From Legionella clemsonensis (GTDB lineage Bacteria; Pseudomonadota; Gammaproteobacteria; Legionellales; Legionellaceae): a stretch of 64,000 nucleotides of DNA. The stretch is from the NCBI RefSeq assembly GCF_002240035.1, contig NZ_CP016397.1:1638501-1702500 (forward strand), written 5' to 3'. Both the position numbers and the translations under genes were made by a program. Shown piece after piece: positions 1 to 8,177 of this stretch (position 1 is the stretch's first letter; every line of letters starts with the position of its first letter). The notes beneath the pieces were generated by a model, which saw nothing but the letters and a program-made list of their open reading frames with translations, was not told the DNA's origin and ran no database searches.

Positions 1-428
1 GTAATCCGTTTCTCTTGCCGTTCATAACCATAATGATACCAACGTTCTATCGTTGATTTGCCTGTATGGAAATGACGGCTTAAATCTTTTTGACTAACAC
101 CCTCTGTATGATGGTGAAACACCTCTTTACGCAAGCTTTCTGTAGCTCGCTGGTATTTACCTATCCCCGGAAAACGCTGATTAAAATAGCGCTTACACCC
201 ATAGCACTGAAACTTATGCGATTTAATAAGTAAATAGCTATAACGTAATCCGATAGACTCATGACGTATCTTTCGATTAAAGCTATCTTTCTTCCTTAAT
301 CGCTTGCCATTGCAGTAAATACAACGCACAACTCGAGTATATCTTACTTCAATATAAACAGGATTGTTTCCTGTCACCTTGACTATTGTATAGCCAGGTA
401 AATTTAGGATAATATCTTTTCTTGGCAC
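1..428 (-). CDS. ISL3-family transposase, N-terminal part
   Basis: Partial gene of about 142 codons with no stop before the window edge. The start is a GTG at 428 (V-P-R-K-D-I-I). Near residues 35-38 and 71-74 are two CxxC-type pairs (CIYC and CYGC) forming the zinc-ribbon typical of ISL3 transposase N-termini. A helix-turn-helix-like segment follows around residues 110-130 (SQKDLSRHFHTGKSTIERW). The catalytic DDE region would lie to the left. It is read away from the LRR genes, so it does not obviously drive them. Confidence 0.8.
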   Translation of the reverse strand, partial: MPRKDIILNLPGYTIVKVTGNNPVYIEVRYTRVVRCIYCNGKRLRKKDSFNRKIRHESIGLRYSYLLIKSHKFQCYGCKRYFNQRFPGIGKYQRATESLRKEVFHHHTEGVSQKDLSRHFHTGKSTIERWYHYGYERQEKRI

Positions 429-509
429 TTTAATCCTCTTTTGATTGCGGAATCAAAGAGTTAGATTACTATAATCTGATTAAAGTGCCCCTACATTTGG
501 GGTAGAGCC
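1..509 (-). mobile_element. ISL3-family insertion sequence, one end
   Basis: The right end of an insertion sequence, running off the left edge. It contains the start of an ISL3-like transposase read leftwards. The outer end at 498-509 reads, on the minus strand, GGCTCTACCCC, which fits the GGCTCT-type termini I recall for ISL3 elements. Immediately outside, from 510, the sequence matches from 3864 onward, inside the leader of an LRR gene, so the IS boundary is fixed to the base at 509/510. The first eight bases outside (ATTCTTTC, 510-517) are the expected target duplication if ISL3 8-bp duplications apply. The other end is outside the window. Confidence 0.8.
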
Positions 510-682
510 ATTCTTTCTTTATTTATGGTGGGGCAATCGATGATGATCTTAATTAAACAATATGCCCAATTATAAGTCTCTTGACGAGCACACTAAATGG
601 GTAATATTACCTAACAACTCGTTGCAACAATTCAATCTCAACTCTCTTTCATCTTAAAGGTGGTGAGTAAAATAAGCATATA
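510..682 (-). repeat. Orphan LRR-gene leader (copy 0)
   Basis: 173 bp matching 3864-4036 with a single mismatch that I can see. In the second location this stretch is the promoter and leader of the LRR gene at 2380-3774. Here no LRR gene follows on the minus strand because the insertion sequence begins at 509. It therefore looks like the promoter region of a third LRR paralogue whose body was pushed left or lost. It keeps the palindrome at 597-614 and the TATAAT at 569-574. Confidence 0.85.
569..614 (-). promoter_or_regulatory. Palindrome plus -10 box of orphan LRR leader
   Basis: ATGGGTAA-TA-TTACC at 597-611, followed on the minus strand by 22 nt and then TATAAT (569-574). The right arm is less perfect than in the copy at 2303. 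It is almost identical to the site at 3923-3968, so it is a recent duplicate rather than an independent instance. If the promoter is active it now fires into the insertion sequence. Confidence 0.5.
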
Positions 683-760
683 CACCAGTCTATTTAAGTT
701 GCTTCCTTCATGTAACCCAGGGTAAATCGCCAGCTTGGCTGGCTGAAATGATTCATTGCA

Positions 761-2125
761 TTAGAAATTTTTGATACCTCGTACAGTGTTCTCCAGCGCA
801 CTGACCTTCTCAGCAACTTCTGCTTTGAAGAAAGAGAAATGCTGGCCTGTAACTGCGACAGGTGGGTACCCTTCATCAATCAGAACAAGATGAGCCTCCT
901 TAATGATCTCCTTACACTCTTTTTTAAATTGGGTGAGATCAGCGGGGAAGGTCTTCTCAAAACTTTGCAGTAATTTTTGATGGAGAGTATCTATCGCATC
1001 AGCGACGTTAAGATAGCCATCCGGCTTGCCGTCTTCTTTTTTAAGGGTAACTGCTTTCAATTGCGCTAAAGATATTCTTAATTCTTTTGGTAACAGTAAA
1101 AAGAGTGATTGACTAAACGCTGTCGCTTTTATAATGCTTTCATTGACTATTCTTTCCAAGGCATTTTCATAAGCCTTTATCTCATCTTTATTTTTGGGCA
1201 AGGGCACTTGAGACACGCGAGTGTTTGCTTTCTTGTAATAAGGACTCTCGCTCACTAAAAAGTGGTTCATGTACCGAAACAAGTCATTGGGAAGCTTGCT
1301 ACATTCTTCTTCTATAATTTTAATTTCCTTTTTTCCATCCTTATTTTTTACTTCTACTTCAACCTCAACCTTGGAAATATACGGGGCCTTCGCATTAAAA
1401 TAGCGATACAGCGGATTTATTTCCGGCGCCAGTGCCACTCTGGAAAGCTGAGCCTTACGCTTTTGAAAAGCAGCTTCCGCTACATCTTTTAAAATTACTT
1501 TGTCTCTTAAATAATCAGGTAATAAATTGGTAATTCGCTCTATAGAAGCATCTTCCTTGCCAGAAATCATGATGCTGTGCAAGCTTGAGCAACGGTTAAA
1601 TACCCCATTACCAATAGAGACGACCCCTTCAGGAATGATGATAGATTGCAAGCCAATACAGCCGCTAAATGCATAATCACCAATAGAAGTGACCCCTTCA
1701 GGGATGGTGATGGATTGCAAGCCAATGCATTCGCTAAATGCATAATTATCAATAGAGGCGACACCCTCAGGAATGGTGATGGTTTGCAAGCCAGTACAGT
1801 CGCCAAATGCCCCATTACCAATAGAGGTAATACCTTTAGGAATAGTAATGGATTGCAAACCGCTGCAGCCGCTAAATGTCGCCTTACCAATAGAGGTGAC
1901 CCCTTTAGGAATAGCAATGGACTGCAAGCTATTGCAACCATCAAATGCCCAATCACCAATAGAGGTGACACTTTCAGGAATAGCAATGGACTGCAAGCCT
2001 CTGCAAGCGTAAAATGCCCCCTCACCAATAAAGACAACCCCTTCAGGAATATCAAAAGAACCATCTTCTTTGATGTCACTATTAGCAATCTTTAACAGGA
2101 TCTTGCCGTCTTCACTTAATTTCAT
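761..2125 (-). CDS. BspA-type leucine-rich-repeat protein, probable effector (copy 1)
   Basis: 454 residues. After a short N-terminal cap (MKLSEDGKILLK) come seven repeats of about 23 residues of the form LQSITIPEGVTSIGDYAFSGC, which is the LRR_5/BspA type. The second half (about 215-454) is a non-repetitive alpha-helical domain shared with the neighbouring paralogue and ending in a nearly identical tail (KVSALENTVRGIKNF). A stretch LPNDLFRYMNHFL near residue 290 is faintly F-box-like, but I would not call it. There is no signal peptide or membrane segment. Proteins of this shape in Legionella are commonly Dot/Icm substrates; that is inference. Its leader carries the palindrome/-10 module at 2275-2320. 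Confidence 0.8.
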   Translation of the reverse strand: MKLSEDGKILLKIANSDIKEDGSFDIPEGVVFIGEGAFYACRGLQSIAIPESVTSIGDWAFDGCNSLQSIAIPKGVTSIGKATFSGCSGLQSITIPKGITSIGNGAFGDCTGLQTITIPEGVASIDNYAFSECIGLQSITIPEGVTSIGDYAFSGCIGLQSIIIPEGVVSIGNGVFNRCSSLHSIMISGKEDASIERITNLLPDYLRDKVILKDVAEAAFQKRKAQLSRVALAPEINPLYRYFNAKAPYISKVEVEVEVKNKDGKKEIKIIEEECSKLPNDLFRYMNHFLVSESPYYKKANTRVSQVPLPKNKDEIKAYENALERIVNESIIKATAFSQSLFLLLPKELRISLAQLKAVTLKKEDGKPDGYLNVADAIDTLHQKLLQSFEKTFPADLTQFKKECKEIIKEAHLVLIDEGYPPVAVTGQHFSFFKAEVAEKVSALENTVRGIKNF

Positions 2126-2274
2126 ACTATCTCTCTTATCATCAAACCTGGCACCACGCTTTTATGACTTCATCTCTAACTTTACGGATAGAAAGCAAAC
2201 TGCACGCAGGTTTCATTCTTTCTTTATCTCATGGTGGCGCCAAGCGATGACATTATAATTAAACATTGTGCTCA

Positions 2275-2320
2275 ATTATAAGCCTTTTAGGGGTGGTACT
2301 AAATGGGTAACTTTACCCAC
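2275..2320 (-). promoter_or_regulatory. Palindrome plus -10 box upstream of LRR copy 1
   Basis: ATGGGTAA-CT-TTACCCAC at 2303-2320 is an inverted repeat with seven perfect pairs (TGGGTAA/TTACCCA). On the minus strand 22 nt separate it from TATAAT at 2275-2280, which is followed by TG. There is no good -35 hexamer 17 nt from the -10, so an activator bound at the palindrome is plausible. The presumed start lies about 150 nt upstream of the LRR start codon, giving a long leader. The same layout precedes the kinase gene near 62 kb. Confidence 0.6.
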
Positions 2321-2335
2321 CAACTCATTTACCAA

Positions 2336-2379
2336 CCAGGGTAAATCGCCAGCTTGGCTGGCTGAAATGATTCATTGCA
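2336..2379 (-). repeat. Shared downstream segment of the two LRR genes
   Basis: The 3' flank of copy 2 (from CCAGGGTAAATCGCC onward) repeats nearly base for base at 717-760 after copy 1. With the shared leaders it shows that the duplicated unit is gene plus flanks, not just the coding sequence. Confidence 0.7.
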
Positions 2380-3774
2380 TTAGAAGTTTTTGATACCTCG
2401 TACAGTGTTCTCCAGCGCACTGACCTTCTCAGCAACCTCTGCTTTGAAGAAAGAGAAATGCTGGCCTGTCACTGTGACAGGTTGATATCCTTCACCAGCC
2501 AAAACAAGCTGAACCTTCTCAATGGCATCCTTACACTCTTTTTTAAATTGCGTGACATCGGTGGGAAAGGTCTTCTCAAAACTTTGCAGTATTTTTTGAT
2601 GAAGATTATTCACAGCATCAGCGATATTAAGATAACCTTCCTGCTTATCTTCTTTTTTAAGCGTCATTCCTCTTAATTGCGATAAAGACTCTCTTAATCC
2701 TTTGGGTAACACTAAAAACAGTGAGTTACTAAACTCTTTCGCTTTTGCTATGCATTCATTGGCTATACTTTCCAAGGCATTTTCATAAGCCTTTATCTCA
2801 TCTTTATTTTTGGGCAAAGGCACTTGATGCATACGGGTTTTTGCTTTCTTGTAATAAGGATTATCGTTTACTAAATAGCCGTTTATATACTTAAAAATAT
2901 CATCTGGAAGCTTGCTGCATATATTTTTTCCATCCTCTTTCACTGTAATCTCGGAAATATATCCTGCTCCACAATTAAAATAGCGATATAGCGGATTTAT
3001 TTCCGACGTTTGAGCCACTCTGGAAAGCTGAGCCTTGCACTTTTGAAAAGCAGCTTCCGCTACATCTTTTAAAATTACTTTGTCTCTTAAATAATCAGGT
3101 AATAAATTGATAATTCGCTCTATAGAAGCATCTTCCTTGCCAGAAATCATGATGCTGTGCAAACTTGAGCAATTGCTAAATGCCTCATCACCAATAGAGA
3201 CGACTCCTTCAGGAATGGTGATGGTTTGCAAGCCAATGCAGCCGCTAAATGCCCAACTACCAATAGAAGTGACCCCTTCAGGAATGGTGATGATTTGCAA
3301 GCCAATACAGCCGCCAAATGCCCAAACACCAATAGAGGTAACTCCCTCAGGAATGATGACGGATTGCAAGCTGATACAGCCTCTAAATGCACAATTACCA
3401 ATAGAAGTGACACTTTTAGGAATGGTGATAGCTTGCAAACCACTGCAACCATAAAATATACAATGACCAATAGAGGTGACATTTTCAGGAATGGTAATGG
3501 ATTGCAAGCCAATGCAGCCTCTAAATGCCCCGTTACCAATAGAAGTGACACTTTCAGGAATGGTGATAGCTTGAAGTCTACTGCAATCGAAAAATGCATA
3601 ATGACCAATAGAGGTGACCACCTCAGGAATGGTGATGGTTTGCAAGCCAATGCAACCATTAAATACAAAATCATCAATAGAGTTGACCCCGTCGGGAATA
3701 TCAAAAGAACCATCTTCTTTGATGTCGCTATTAGCAACCTTCAACAGGATCTTGCCGTCTTCACTTAATCTCAT
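2380..3774 (-). CDS. BspA-type leucine-rich-repeat protein, probable effector (copy 2)
   Basis: 464 residues, paralogue of the gene immediately downstream. It has eight LRR_5 repeats against seven, so repeat number has changed by one 69-bp unit since duplication. The C-terminal helical domain is similar but shorter in one place: the lysine-rich VEVEVKNKDGKKE segment of copy 1 is reduced to a few residues here. The extreme C-terminus is identical. Both genes run leftwards with separate promoters rather than as an operon, since each has its own palindrome/-10 module. Role inferred as a secreted host-interacting protein; target unknown. Confidence 0.8.
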   Translation of the reverse strand: MRLSEDGKILLKVANSDIKEDGSFDIPDGVNSIDDFVFNGCIGLQTITIPEVVTSIGHYAFFDCSRLQAITIPESVTSIGNGAFRGCIGLQSITIPENVTSIGHCIFYGCSGLQAITIPKSVTSIGNCAFRGCISLQSVIIPEGVTSIGVWAFGGCIGLQIITIPEGVTSIGSWAFSGCIGLQTITIPEGVVSIGDEAFSNCSSLHSIMISGKEDASIERIINLLPDYLRDKVILKDVAEAAFQKCKAQLSRVAQTSEINPLYRYFNCGAGYISEITVKEDGKNICSKLPDDIFKYINGYLVNDNPYYKKAKTRMHQVPLPKNKDEIKAYENALESIANECIAKAKEFSNSLFLVLPKGLRESLSQLRGMTLKKEDKQEGYLNIADAVNNLHQKILQSFEKTFPTDVTQFKKECKDAIEKVQLVLAGEGYQPVTVTGQHFSFFKAEVAEKVSALENTVRGIKNF

Positions 3775-3922
3775 ACTATCTCTCTTATCATCAAACCTAG
3801 CACCATGCTTTTATGCCTTCATCGCTAACTTTACGGATAGAAAGCAAACTGCACGCAGGTTTCATTCTTTCTTTATTTATGGTGGGGCAATCGATGATGA
3901 TCTTAATTAAACAATATGCCCA

Positions 3923-3968
3923 ATTATAAGTCTCTTGACGAGCACACTAAATGGGTAATATTACCTAA
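3923..3968 (-). promoter_or_regulatory. Palindrome plus -10 box upstream of LRR copy 2
   Basis: ATGGGTAA-TA-TTACC at 3951-3965, then on the minus strand 22 nt, then TATAAT at 3923-3928. The arm distal to the gene is degenerate compared with copy 1 (TTACCTAA rather than TTACCCAT), but the spacing is the same. Confidence 0.55.
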
Positions 3969-4047
3969 CAACTCGTTGCAACAATTCAATCTCAACTCTC
4001 TTTCACCTTAAAGGTGGTGAGTAAAATAAGCATATATAACAGACAAG

Positions 4048-4121
4048 GGGTCAGATCTTGCTTTTTGCTTTCTCTAAATGACCTCAAACTGTTTCAATAG
4101 GCAAAAGACAAGATCTGACCC
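4048..4121. repeat. REP/RAYT-type hairpin element
   Basis: A 13-bp perfect inverted repeat, GGGTCAGATCTTG at 4048-4060 against CAAGATCTGACCC at 4109-4121, separated by 48 nt. I recall this GGGTCAGATCTTG motif as a terminal palindrome of elements mobilised by REP-associated Y1 transposases (RAYT/TnpA_REP). No transposase gene accompanies it here, so it would be a solo, non-autonomous copy. It lies directly beyond the LRR copy-2 leader. Confidence 0.6.
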
Positions 4122-4350
4122 TGTAGCTCGTAGCTCGCGATACCCATTGGCTACGAACCAAGGTCGGAGGTTTGATAAAATGCGAAGCGAAGAGCGCAAA
4201 GCCCGAAGGGTGAGAAGGAACGCAGTGACTGAATTAATCCTTCACGTAAACCTTGGAAAAATTTAAATTAATACCAAAGCAAAAATCACTCCCGAAATAA
4301 AGGTCAAAACACAAATGTTTTTGGCTCGGAAGGGTCGAACCGAAAAAAAA
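4122..4350. other. Intergenic relic, no gene recognised
   Basis: About 230 bp between the hairpin element and the phosphatase gene. It has GC-richer, oligo-repetitive sequence (tagctcgtagctcg; gaagcgaagagcgcaaagcccgaag) unlike its AT-rich surroundings, and an inverted pair CCAAGGT (near 4158) / ACCTTGG (near 4250). It reads like the remnant of a mobile element. I see no supportable coding sequence. Confidence 0.35.
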
Positions 4351-5979
4351 TTATTGGCCTGCAGTGAAGAAATTACTCTCCGTTGTATGAGAATTAAAAT
4401 TGATGGTTGTAATGCTGCTATCTTGCGGATTAAAAATTGGCAAGACTTTATTTTCCTCAATGGTAATTACTACAACAGCAGAAGAAACAGGCTCACCTAG
4501 TTTGCTTAATTTTTTGATACTTCCATCCGCATCAAAATCTTCTTGCGAGCTTTTTTTTTCTGAAGATTGCGATTTAATTAATTTAGACCGTAAGCCATAC
4601 TCATCAGAATCAATTACTTTGTACCGGAGAACATTGCGCATATAATATTCTGCTTCTGTTGTGTCACCCACATTGTACTTATGATCCATCAAAAATTTCA
4701 TATATTCATCAATTTTTTTGTCTTCTAGTTTATGTGCTTCCTTACCGCAAAGTGTGTCGAGATTATGGACATAGGCCAGCTTACTCTCAAAAATATCATG
4801 TCCATGTACGTAAGTTAGGGAGTACCCGTTTTTGCCGGCTGGACGTGTCTCTTCTATGTCTTTCATTGCTGTCCAGCGATTCCAGGTCAAATAAACCGCC
4901 GGCCAAGCGACACGTTCTTCCGCGGTCATATGGGCTACATCCTTGATTTCAGCAGTTGAAAATAGAGTATGTATGTTATTTGAATTCACAAAAGAAGAGA
5001 ATTGATGATTGATTTGGTCGATAGTACGCCCTAAAGCCTCTTTAGTTGAACCATCGTAAATAACGTCTAACCGTCTTGCCAGCAATTCAATGCTATCAAA
5101 TCGTACTGGCGCATGGGTAAATAAACTAATGCCATGTTCATTTAAGGTATAATCAAGAATTTTTAGAGAAGGCTTGAAGCTTCTGTTAATTAATGTGGTT
5201 AGTTTTTCACAACTGATAACATTGTTGTCTAACAATAGTTTAAGTCCCTGAATTGACTGGGTTTGGAAATCGGGAATAAACCCTGCGTTTTCGAATACAC
5301 TACTCTGCACCATTTTTTCATAAGCATAAATAAATTCACAACCGTGATTGGAAAGTAAGTGAGTGGTTTTTAAATCATTAGTGGTTAAAAAATCTAGAAT
5401 TCTTAAAGTCAAATAATCACAATTGCCTCTATCAGCGAACTCATCACCAAGAAATCTTATTAACACCTTGTGATTATTAATTTCCAACTTGTCCATCAAC
5501 GAATTAAATTGTCCAATCAAATGAACAACTTGATCTTTAATCTCCTTAAATCTTTCTTCAATTAATTTATTAGAAGACGTGGTACTCGATAATTTATCGA
5601 ACCACTGTTGTTTATCTTGCTTTAATAACTGATATTGATCTGATTGACTATCTAGCAGCATTAATTTCTGATTGATATGGGCTATTTGCGCCAAACAATT
5701 CTCAATTTTGACTTTTTGAAAATGTTGAAGCGTTTTGTTTTCTAGGCAAATTTGAAGAATTTCACCAAACTGATCATAAATTTTAACGAATTGCTCATAA
5801 ACTGAATGAGGTGATTGAACATCTTCTTTAAATTTAATTATTTTATGGCGAAAAAGAATATGCAGAGCTTTAACCGGATTTCCATGTAAATCACCGATGG
5901 TTAATGAGCCAGAACAAGTTTCAAACTCATTGGGGTAGCTGTAAATCTGGATGTTTTTATTTATTATGCGACTAACCAT
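4351..5979 (-). CDS. WipA/WipB-like PPP-family phosphatase, probable Dot/Icm effector
   Basis: 542 residues. It carries the phosphoprotein-phosphatase metal motifs in order: GDLHGN (residues 29-34), GDEFADRGNCD (near 178-188) and SNHGCEF (near 208-214). These stand for the GDxHG, GDxxDRG and GNHE motifs. Between the first two is a helical insertion of about 120 residues, an arrangement I recall from the Legionella effectors WipA and WipB. The C-terminus is polar, with a Ser/Lys/Glu stretch near 460-490, where a translocation signal would lie. There is no signal peptide. Expected activity is removal of phosphate from host proteins; whether Tyr or Ser/Thr cannot be told here. The ATG is followed well by the first motif, so the start is credible. 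Confidence 0.75.
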   Translation of the reverse strand: MVSRIINKNIQIYSYPNEFETCSGSLTIGDLHGNPVKALHILFRHKIIKFKEDVQSPHSVYEQFVKIYDQFGEILQICLENKTLQHFQKVKIENCLAQIAHINQKLMLLDSQSDQYQLLKQDKQQWFDKLSSTTSSNKLIEERFKEIKDQVVHLIGQFNSLMDKLEINNHKVLIRFLGDEFADRGNCDYLTLRILDFLTTNDLKTTHLLSNHGCEFIYAYEKMVQSSVFENAGFIPDFQTQSIQGLKLLLDNNVISCEKLTTLINRSFKPSLKILDYTLNEHGISLFTHAPVRFDSIELLARRLDVIYDGSTKEALGRTIDQINHQFSSFVNSNNIHTLFSTAEIKDVAHMTAEERVAWPAVYLTWNRWTAMKDIEETRPAGKNGYSLTYVHGHDIFESKLAYVHNLDTLCGKEAHKLEDKKIDEYMKFLMDHKYNVGDTTEAEYYMRNVLRYKVIDSDEYGLRSKLIKSQSSEKKSSQEDFDADGSIKKLSKLGEPVSSAVVVITIEENKVLPIFNPQDSSITTINFNSHTTESNFFTAGQ

Positions 5980-6003
5980 GTCTTCCTCACTTTGAGCAAT
6001 TAA

Positions 6004-6300
6004 TCAAAAAATAAATCTCCTCCTGAATCCAATGAAATTGTATCGAACGATATCATCAAGTTGTGCTTGTGTCGCTCTTTCCCACCCTACCGAGTGGCGA
6101 TCTTCCCAGTCTCTTGGTTTAAAGCTGTCTATCATACCCAAACTCTTTTAAGCGGGAGTAGATCGACTACCGAAATTGATACTCCTGGAATACCAGAGCC
6201 ACTGTCGTAGTCTCTGATGCCGAAATTGATGATATAGGCCGTCTTTCCATCTCATGTAATCGCAATCTCATGAGGTAGGAAGGCAATCTTGTCTTATACC
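6004..6300 (-). pseudogene. Beta-propeller (YncE/NHL-like) gene relic
   Basis: In one minus-strand frame the region reads LPHEIAIT-stop-DGKTAYIINFG, then SISVVDLLPLKRVWV-stop (stop at 6132-6134). This resembles a repeat blade of YncE-like or NHL beta-propellers, where DGKTAYxxNFG and SVxDL recur. Two in-frame stops and the lack of flanking blades show decay. A 43-codon open frame (6004-6135) starts at an ATG overlapping the last stop as ATGA; it has no recognisable features and is probably the distal, frameshifted part. Confidence 0.5.
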
Positions 6301-6492
6301 TGGAAAGGTTTTTTCCTGCACATATCCATGCTCTTATTCGACGCCAAAGTATTAATGAAGGATTTAATCAATAAGCTATTAAATAATCCCCCAAAATCCC
6401 GCTAACAGGATGAATAAAACAACTATGACATTATATAATTTTAAAAATGCCAGCAAGAGCCTAAATGATTAGGTAAGGGATTAGCTTTATAT

Positions 6493-7947
6493 TTAATTAC
6501 CTTCTAAATTGGCATCATTGCAATAGTGAATCTTTCCTTGATGAATCTGATACTTAGTTTCAATATGAAGCGATTCTAAAAAGTCCCTATCATGAGAGAT
6601 GACCAACATAGCCCCTGGAAAATCGCGCAACACCTCAATGATGTGGGTACGTGTTTCCAGATCTACATTGTTGGTTACCTCATCTAAAATAAGTAATTTT
6701 GGTGGTTGAGCTGCAATCAACGCCATCGATAGTCTTACCTTTTCACCGCCTGAAAGACTTTTAACCTTAATTTCTACTTCTTCATTTTTTCGAAATAAAA
6801 AATCATTTAAATGAGCACGAATTTCTGCATGAGAGGCATGGGTCATCTTAGACCTCATTAAATCCAAGACCGTTTCATTCAAGCTCAAATGTTGATAATG
6901 CTGATCGAGATAGCCAATCGTATTCCAATTAGGAACAGTCCATTCGCCTGTCCTGATAATTTGTCTATCTTTTAATATTGCTTTGACAAAGGTTGATTTA
7001 CCTGATGCGTTGTCCCCATGCAATGCCACCCGTTCGCAGCCACTAAGGTAAAAATGAATATCATCTAGAATCACAGACTCAGACTTGTAAGTAATAGAAG
7101 CATCTTGAATCCTTATTAAGCACTTATGATACTCCAGGCCATTTAATTTAAATTTGGGCTTAATAACTTCAGGAAGGTCAAAAGAAGAGAGCTCCTCTAG
7201 CAATTGTTGTTTTTTATGGTTAATGCGACTTAATCGTTTATCTCCCGTTACAATAGCATTAGCTAGTTTGCTGTGAGAACGAATTGTTGGCCACTTGCGT
7301 TGAGCTATCTTTTTTTCACCTTGCACACGCGAACGCTTGTTACGCTCTTGTTCTCTCATTAAAACAAGATGTGATTCTTTTTTCTGTCGTGCAATCCTTG
7401 ATAACTCCTGTTCAATCGATGCTTTCTTGTCTTCAAGCATTTGTTGATAATCAAAATAAGCTCCTCTAAATACAGTCACTTGCCCTAAATTAATATGCCA
7501 TAGAGTATCTGTGACTGTATTGATGAGTTCTGTATCATGAGAGGCAATGATCAATGTCCCAGGATAATGCTTAAGCATGCGCATTAAAGAACGACGATTA
7601 CGGCTGTCCAGATGATTCGTGGGTTCATCTAACAACAAAACATTAGGATTATCAGACAATATCTTGGTCAATATTTGGTTTAATCGTTGAGCACCACTTA
7701 ACTCAGGATACTCTTCAATCACTTGGGGTAAATAACCAAAATGAACATCCTGTGGCACTTTAATTTCACCAGCAGAGGCCAAACAAAGACCACACAGCAT
7801 CTTGAGTAGGGTTGATTTTCCTGAGCCATTACGGCCAATGAGTGCAATACGCTCACCAAAATGAATTTCACCATTGAAGTCTTGAAAACAAGTTTTGTGC
7901 GGATAGATAAGACCTAGGTCTTTAAATTGAATCGGTTTATGGGTCAT
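6493..7947 (-). CDS. ABC-F family ATPase, antibiotic-resistance-like
   Basis: 484 residues, two ATP-binding domains and no membrane segments, so ABC-F (ribosome-acting) and not a transporter. Domain 1: Walker A GRNGSGKST (38-46), signature LSGAQ (83-87), Walker B LLLDEP (near 104-109). Only about 40 residues separate Walker A and signature, so the usual arm insertion is missing. Domain 2: Walker A GDNASGKST (about 313-321), signature LSGGE (near 399), and an altered Walker B LILDEVTNNVD (Val for Pro, Asn for His). A charged linker of about 105 residues joins them. Short arm plus long linker is what I recall for ribosome-protection proteins such as Vga, Lsa and Msr. The upstream leader supports inducible expression. 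Confidence 0.75.
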   Translation of the reverse strand: MTHKPIQFKDLGLIYPHKTCFQDFNGEIHFGERIALIGRNGSGKSTLLKMLCGLCLASAGEIKVPQDVHFGYLPQVIEEYPELSGAQRLNQILTKILSDNPNVLLLDEPTNHLDSRNRRSLMRMLKHYPGTLIIASHDTELINTVTDTLWHINLGQVTVFRGAYFDYQQMLEDKKASIEQELSRIARQKKESHLVLMREQERNKRSRVQGEKKIAQRKWPTIRSHSKLANAIVTGDKRLSRINHKKQQLLEELSSFDLPEVIKPKFKLNGLEYHKCLIRIQDASITYKSESVILDDIHFYLSGCERVALHGDNASGKSTFVKAILKDRQIIRTGEWTVPNWNTIGYLDQHYQHLSLNETVLDLMRSKMTHASHAEIRAHLNDFLFRKNEEVEIKVKSLSGGEKVRLSMALIAAQPPKLLILDEVTNNVDLETRTHIIEVLRDFPGAMLVISHDRDFLESLHIETKYQIHQGKIHYCNDANLEGN

Positions 7948-7999
7948 GATTACTCTTAAGTAGGTCTTTTAGGACAATAAAAAATAGAAAATCAATCAT
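7937..7999 (-). CDS. Leader peptide of the ABC-F gene (20 residues)
   Basis: A short reading frame (M-I-D-F-L-F-F-I-V-L-K-D...) starts at an ATG preceded at 8008-8011 by GGAG, eight bases upstream. It ends 11 bp inside the ABC-F gene in another frame. Its hydrophobic run of Phe/Ile/Leu/Val fits the kind of leader on which drug-bound ribosomes stall. It lies inside a pair of nested inverted repeats. Translation of this peptide is inferred. Confidence 0.5.
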   Translation of the reverse strand: MIDFLFFIVLKDLLKSNHDP

Positions 8000-8039
8000 G
8001 ATTTTCTCTCCTTACCCTATAGATGGGCGGACTTAAGAG
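7953..8039 (-). promoter_or_regulatory. Candidate translational attenuator of the ABC-F gene
   Basis: Two nested inverted repeats. The outer pair CTCTTAAGT (8031-8039, minus strand) and ACTTAAGAG (7953-7961) is a 9-bp perfect match; its downstream arm includes the AAGAG that would serve as the ABC-F ribosome-binding site, six bases before the ATG. The inner pair AGAAAATC (8000-8007) and GATTTTCT (7986-7993) forms an 8-bp stem with the leader ATG in its 6-nt loop. A ribosome stalled on the leader would disrupt the pairing and expose the ABC-F site. A further five-codon frame (M-K-V-T-S, 8033-8050) ends within the upstream arm; its meaning is unclear. Confidence 0.5.
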
Positions 8040-8177
8040 GTAACTTTCATGGCGCTATAAACCTACCTTTAATATTTTCTTAAAATTAACTTTTAATCTT
8101 AAAGTAAAATAATTGAGAATGTCAATGCGATATCGAATTTTAAGCTTTATCCAAAAATTAAATAGATTCCGGCATCT

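Noticed and set aside
717-760. The GGGTAA in CAGGGTAAATCGCC at 719 and 2338 as further copies of the palindromic site
   Set aside because: There is no inverted partner and no TATAAT at the required distance; it belongs to the duplicated 3' flank.
290-1010. F-box in the LRR proteins (LPNDLFRYMNHFL / LPDDIFKYINGYL)
   Set aside because: The match covers only the first dozen positions of an F-box and lacks the conserved downstream Trp/Cys positions; too weak to annotate.
1646-3768. Long plus-strand and alternate-frame open frames across the LRR genes (for example 1646-2095 and 3226-3768)
   Set aside because: They mirror the 69-bp repeat periodicity of the LRR genes on the opposite strand and have no ribosome-binding site; they are shadows of repetitive coding sequence.
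4122-4260. attC or integron-like site in the GC-rich repetitive stretch
   Set aside because: Only short imperfect symmetry, with no R-box consensus, integrase or cassette structure.
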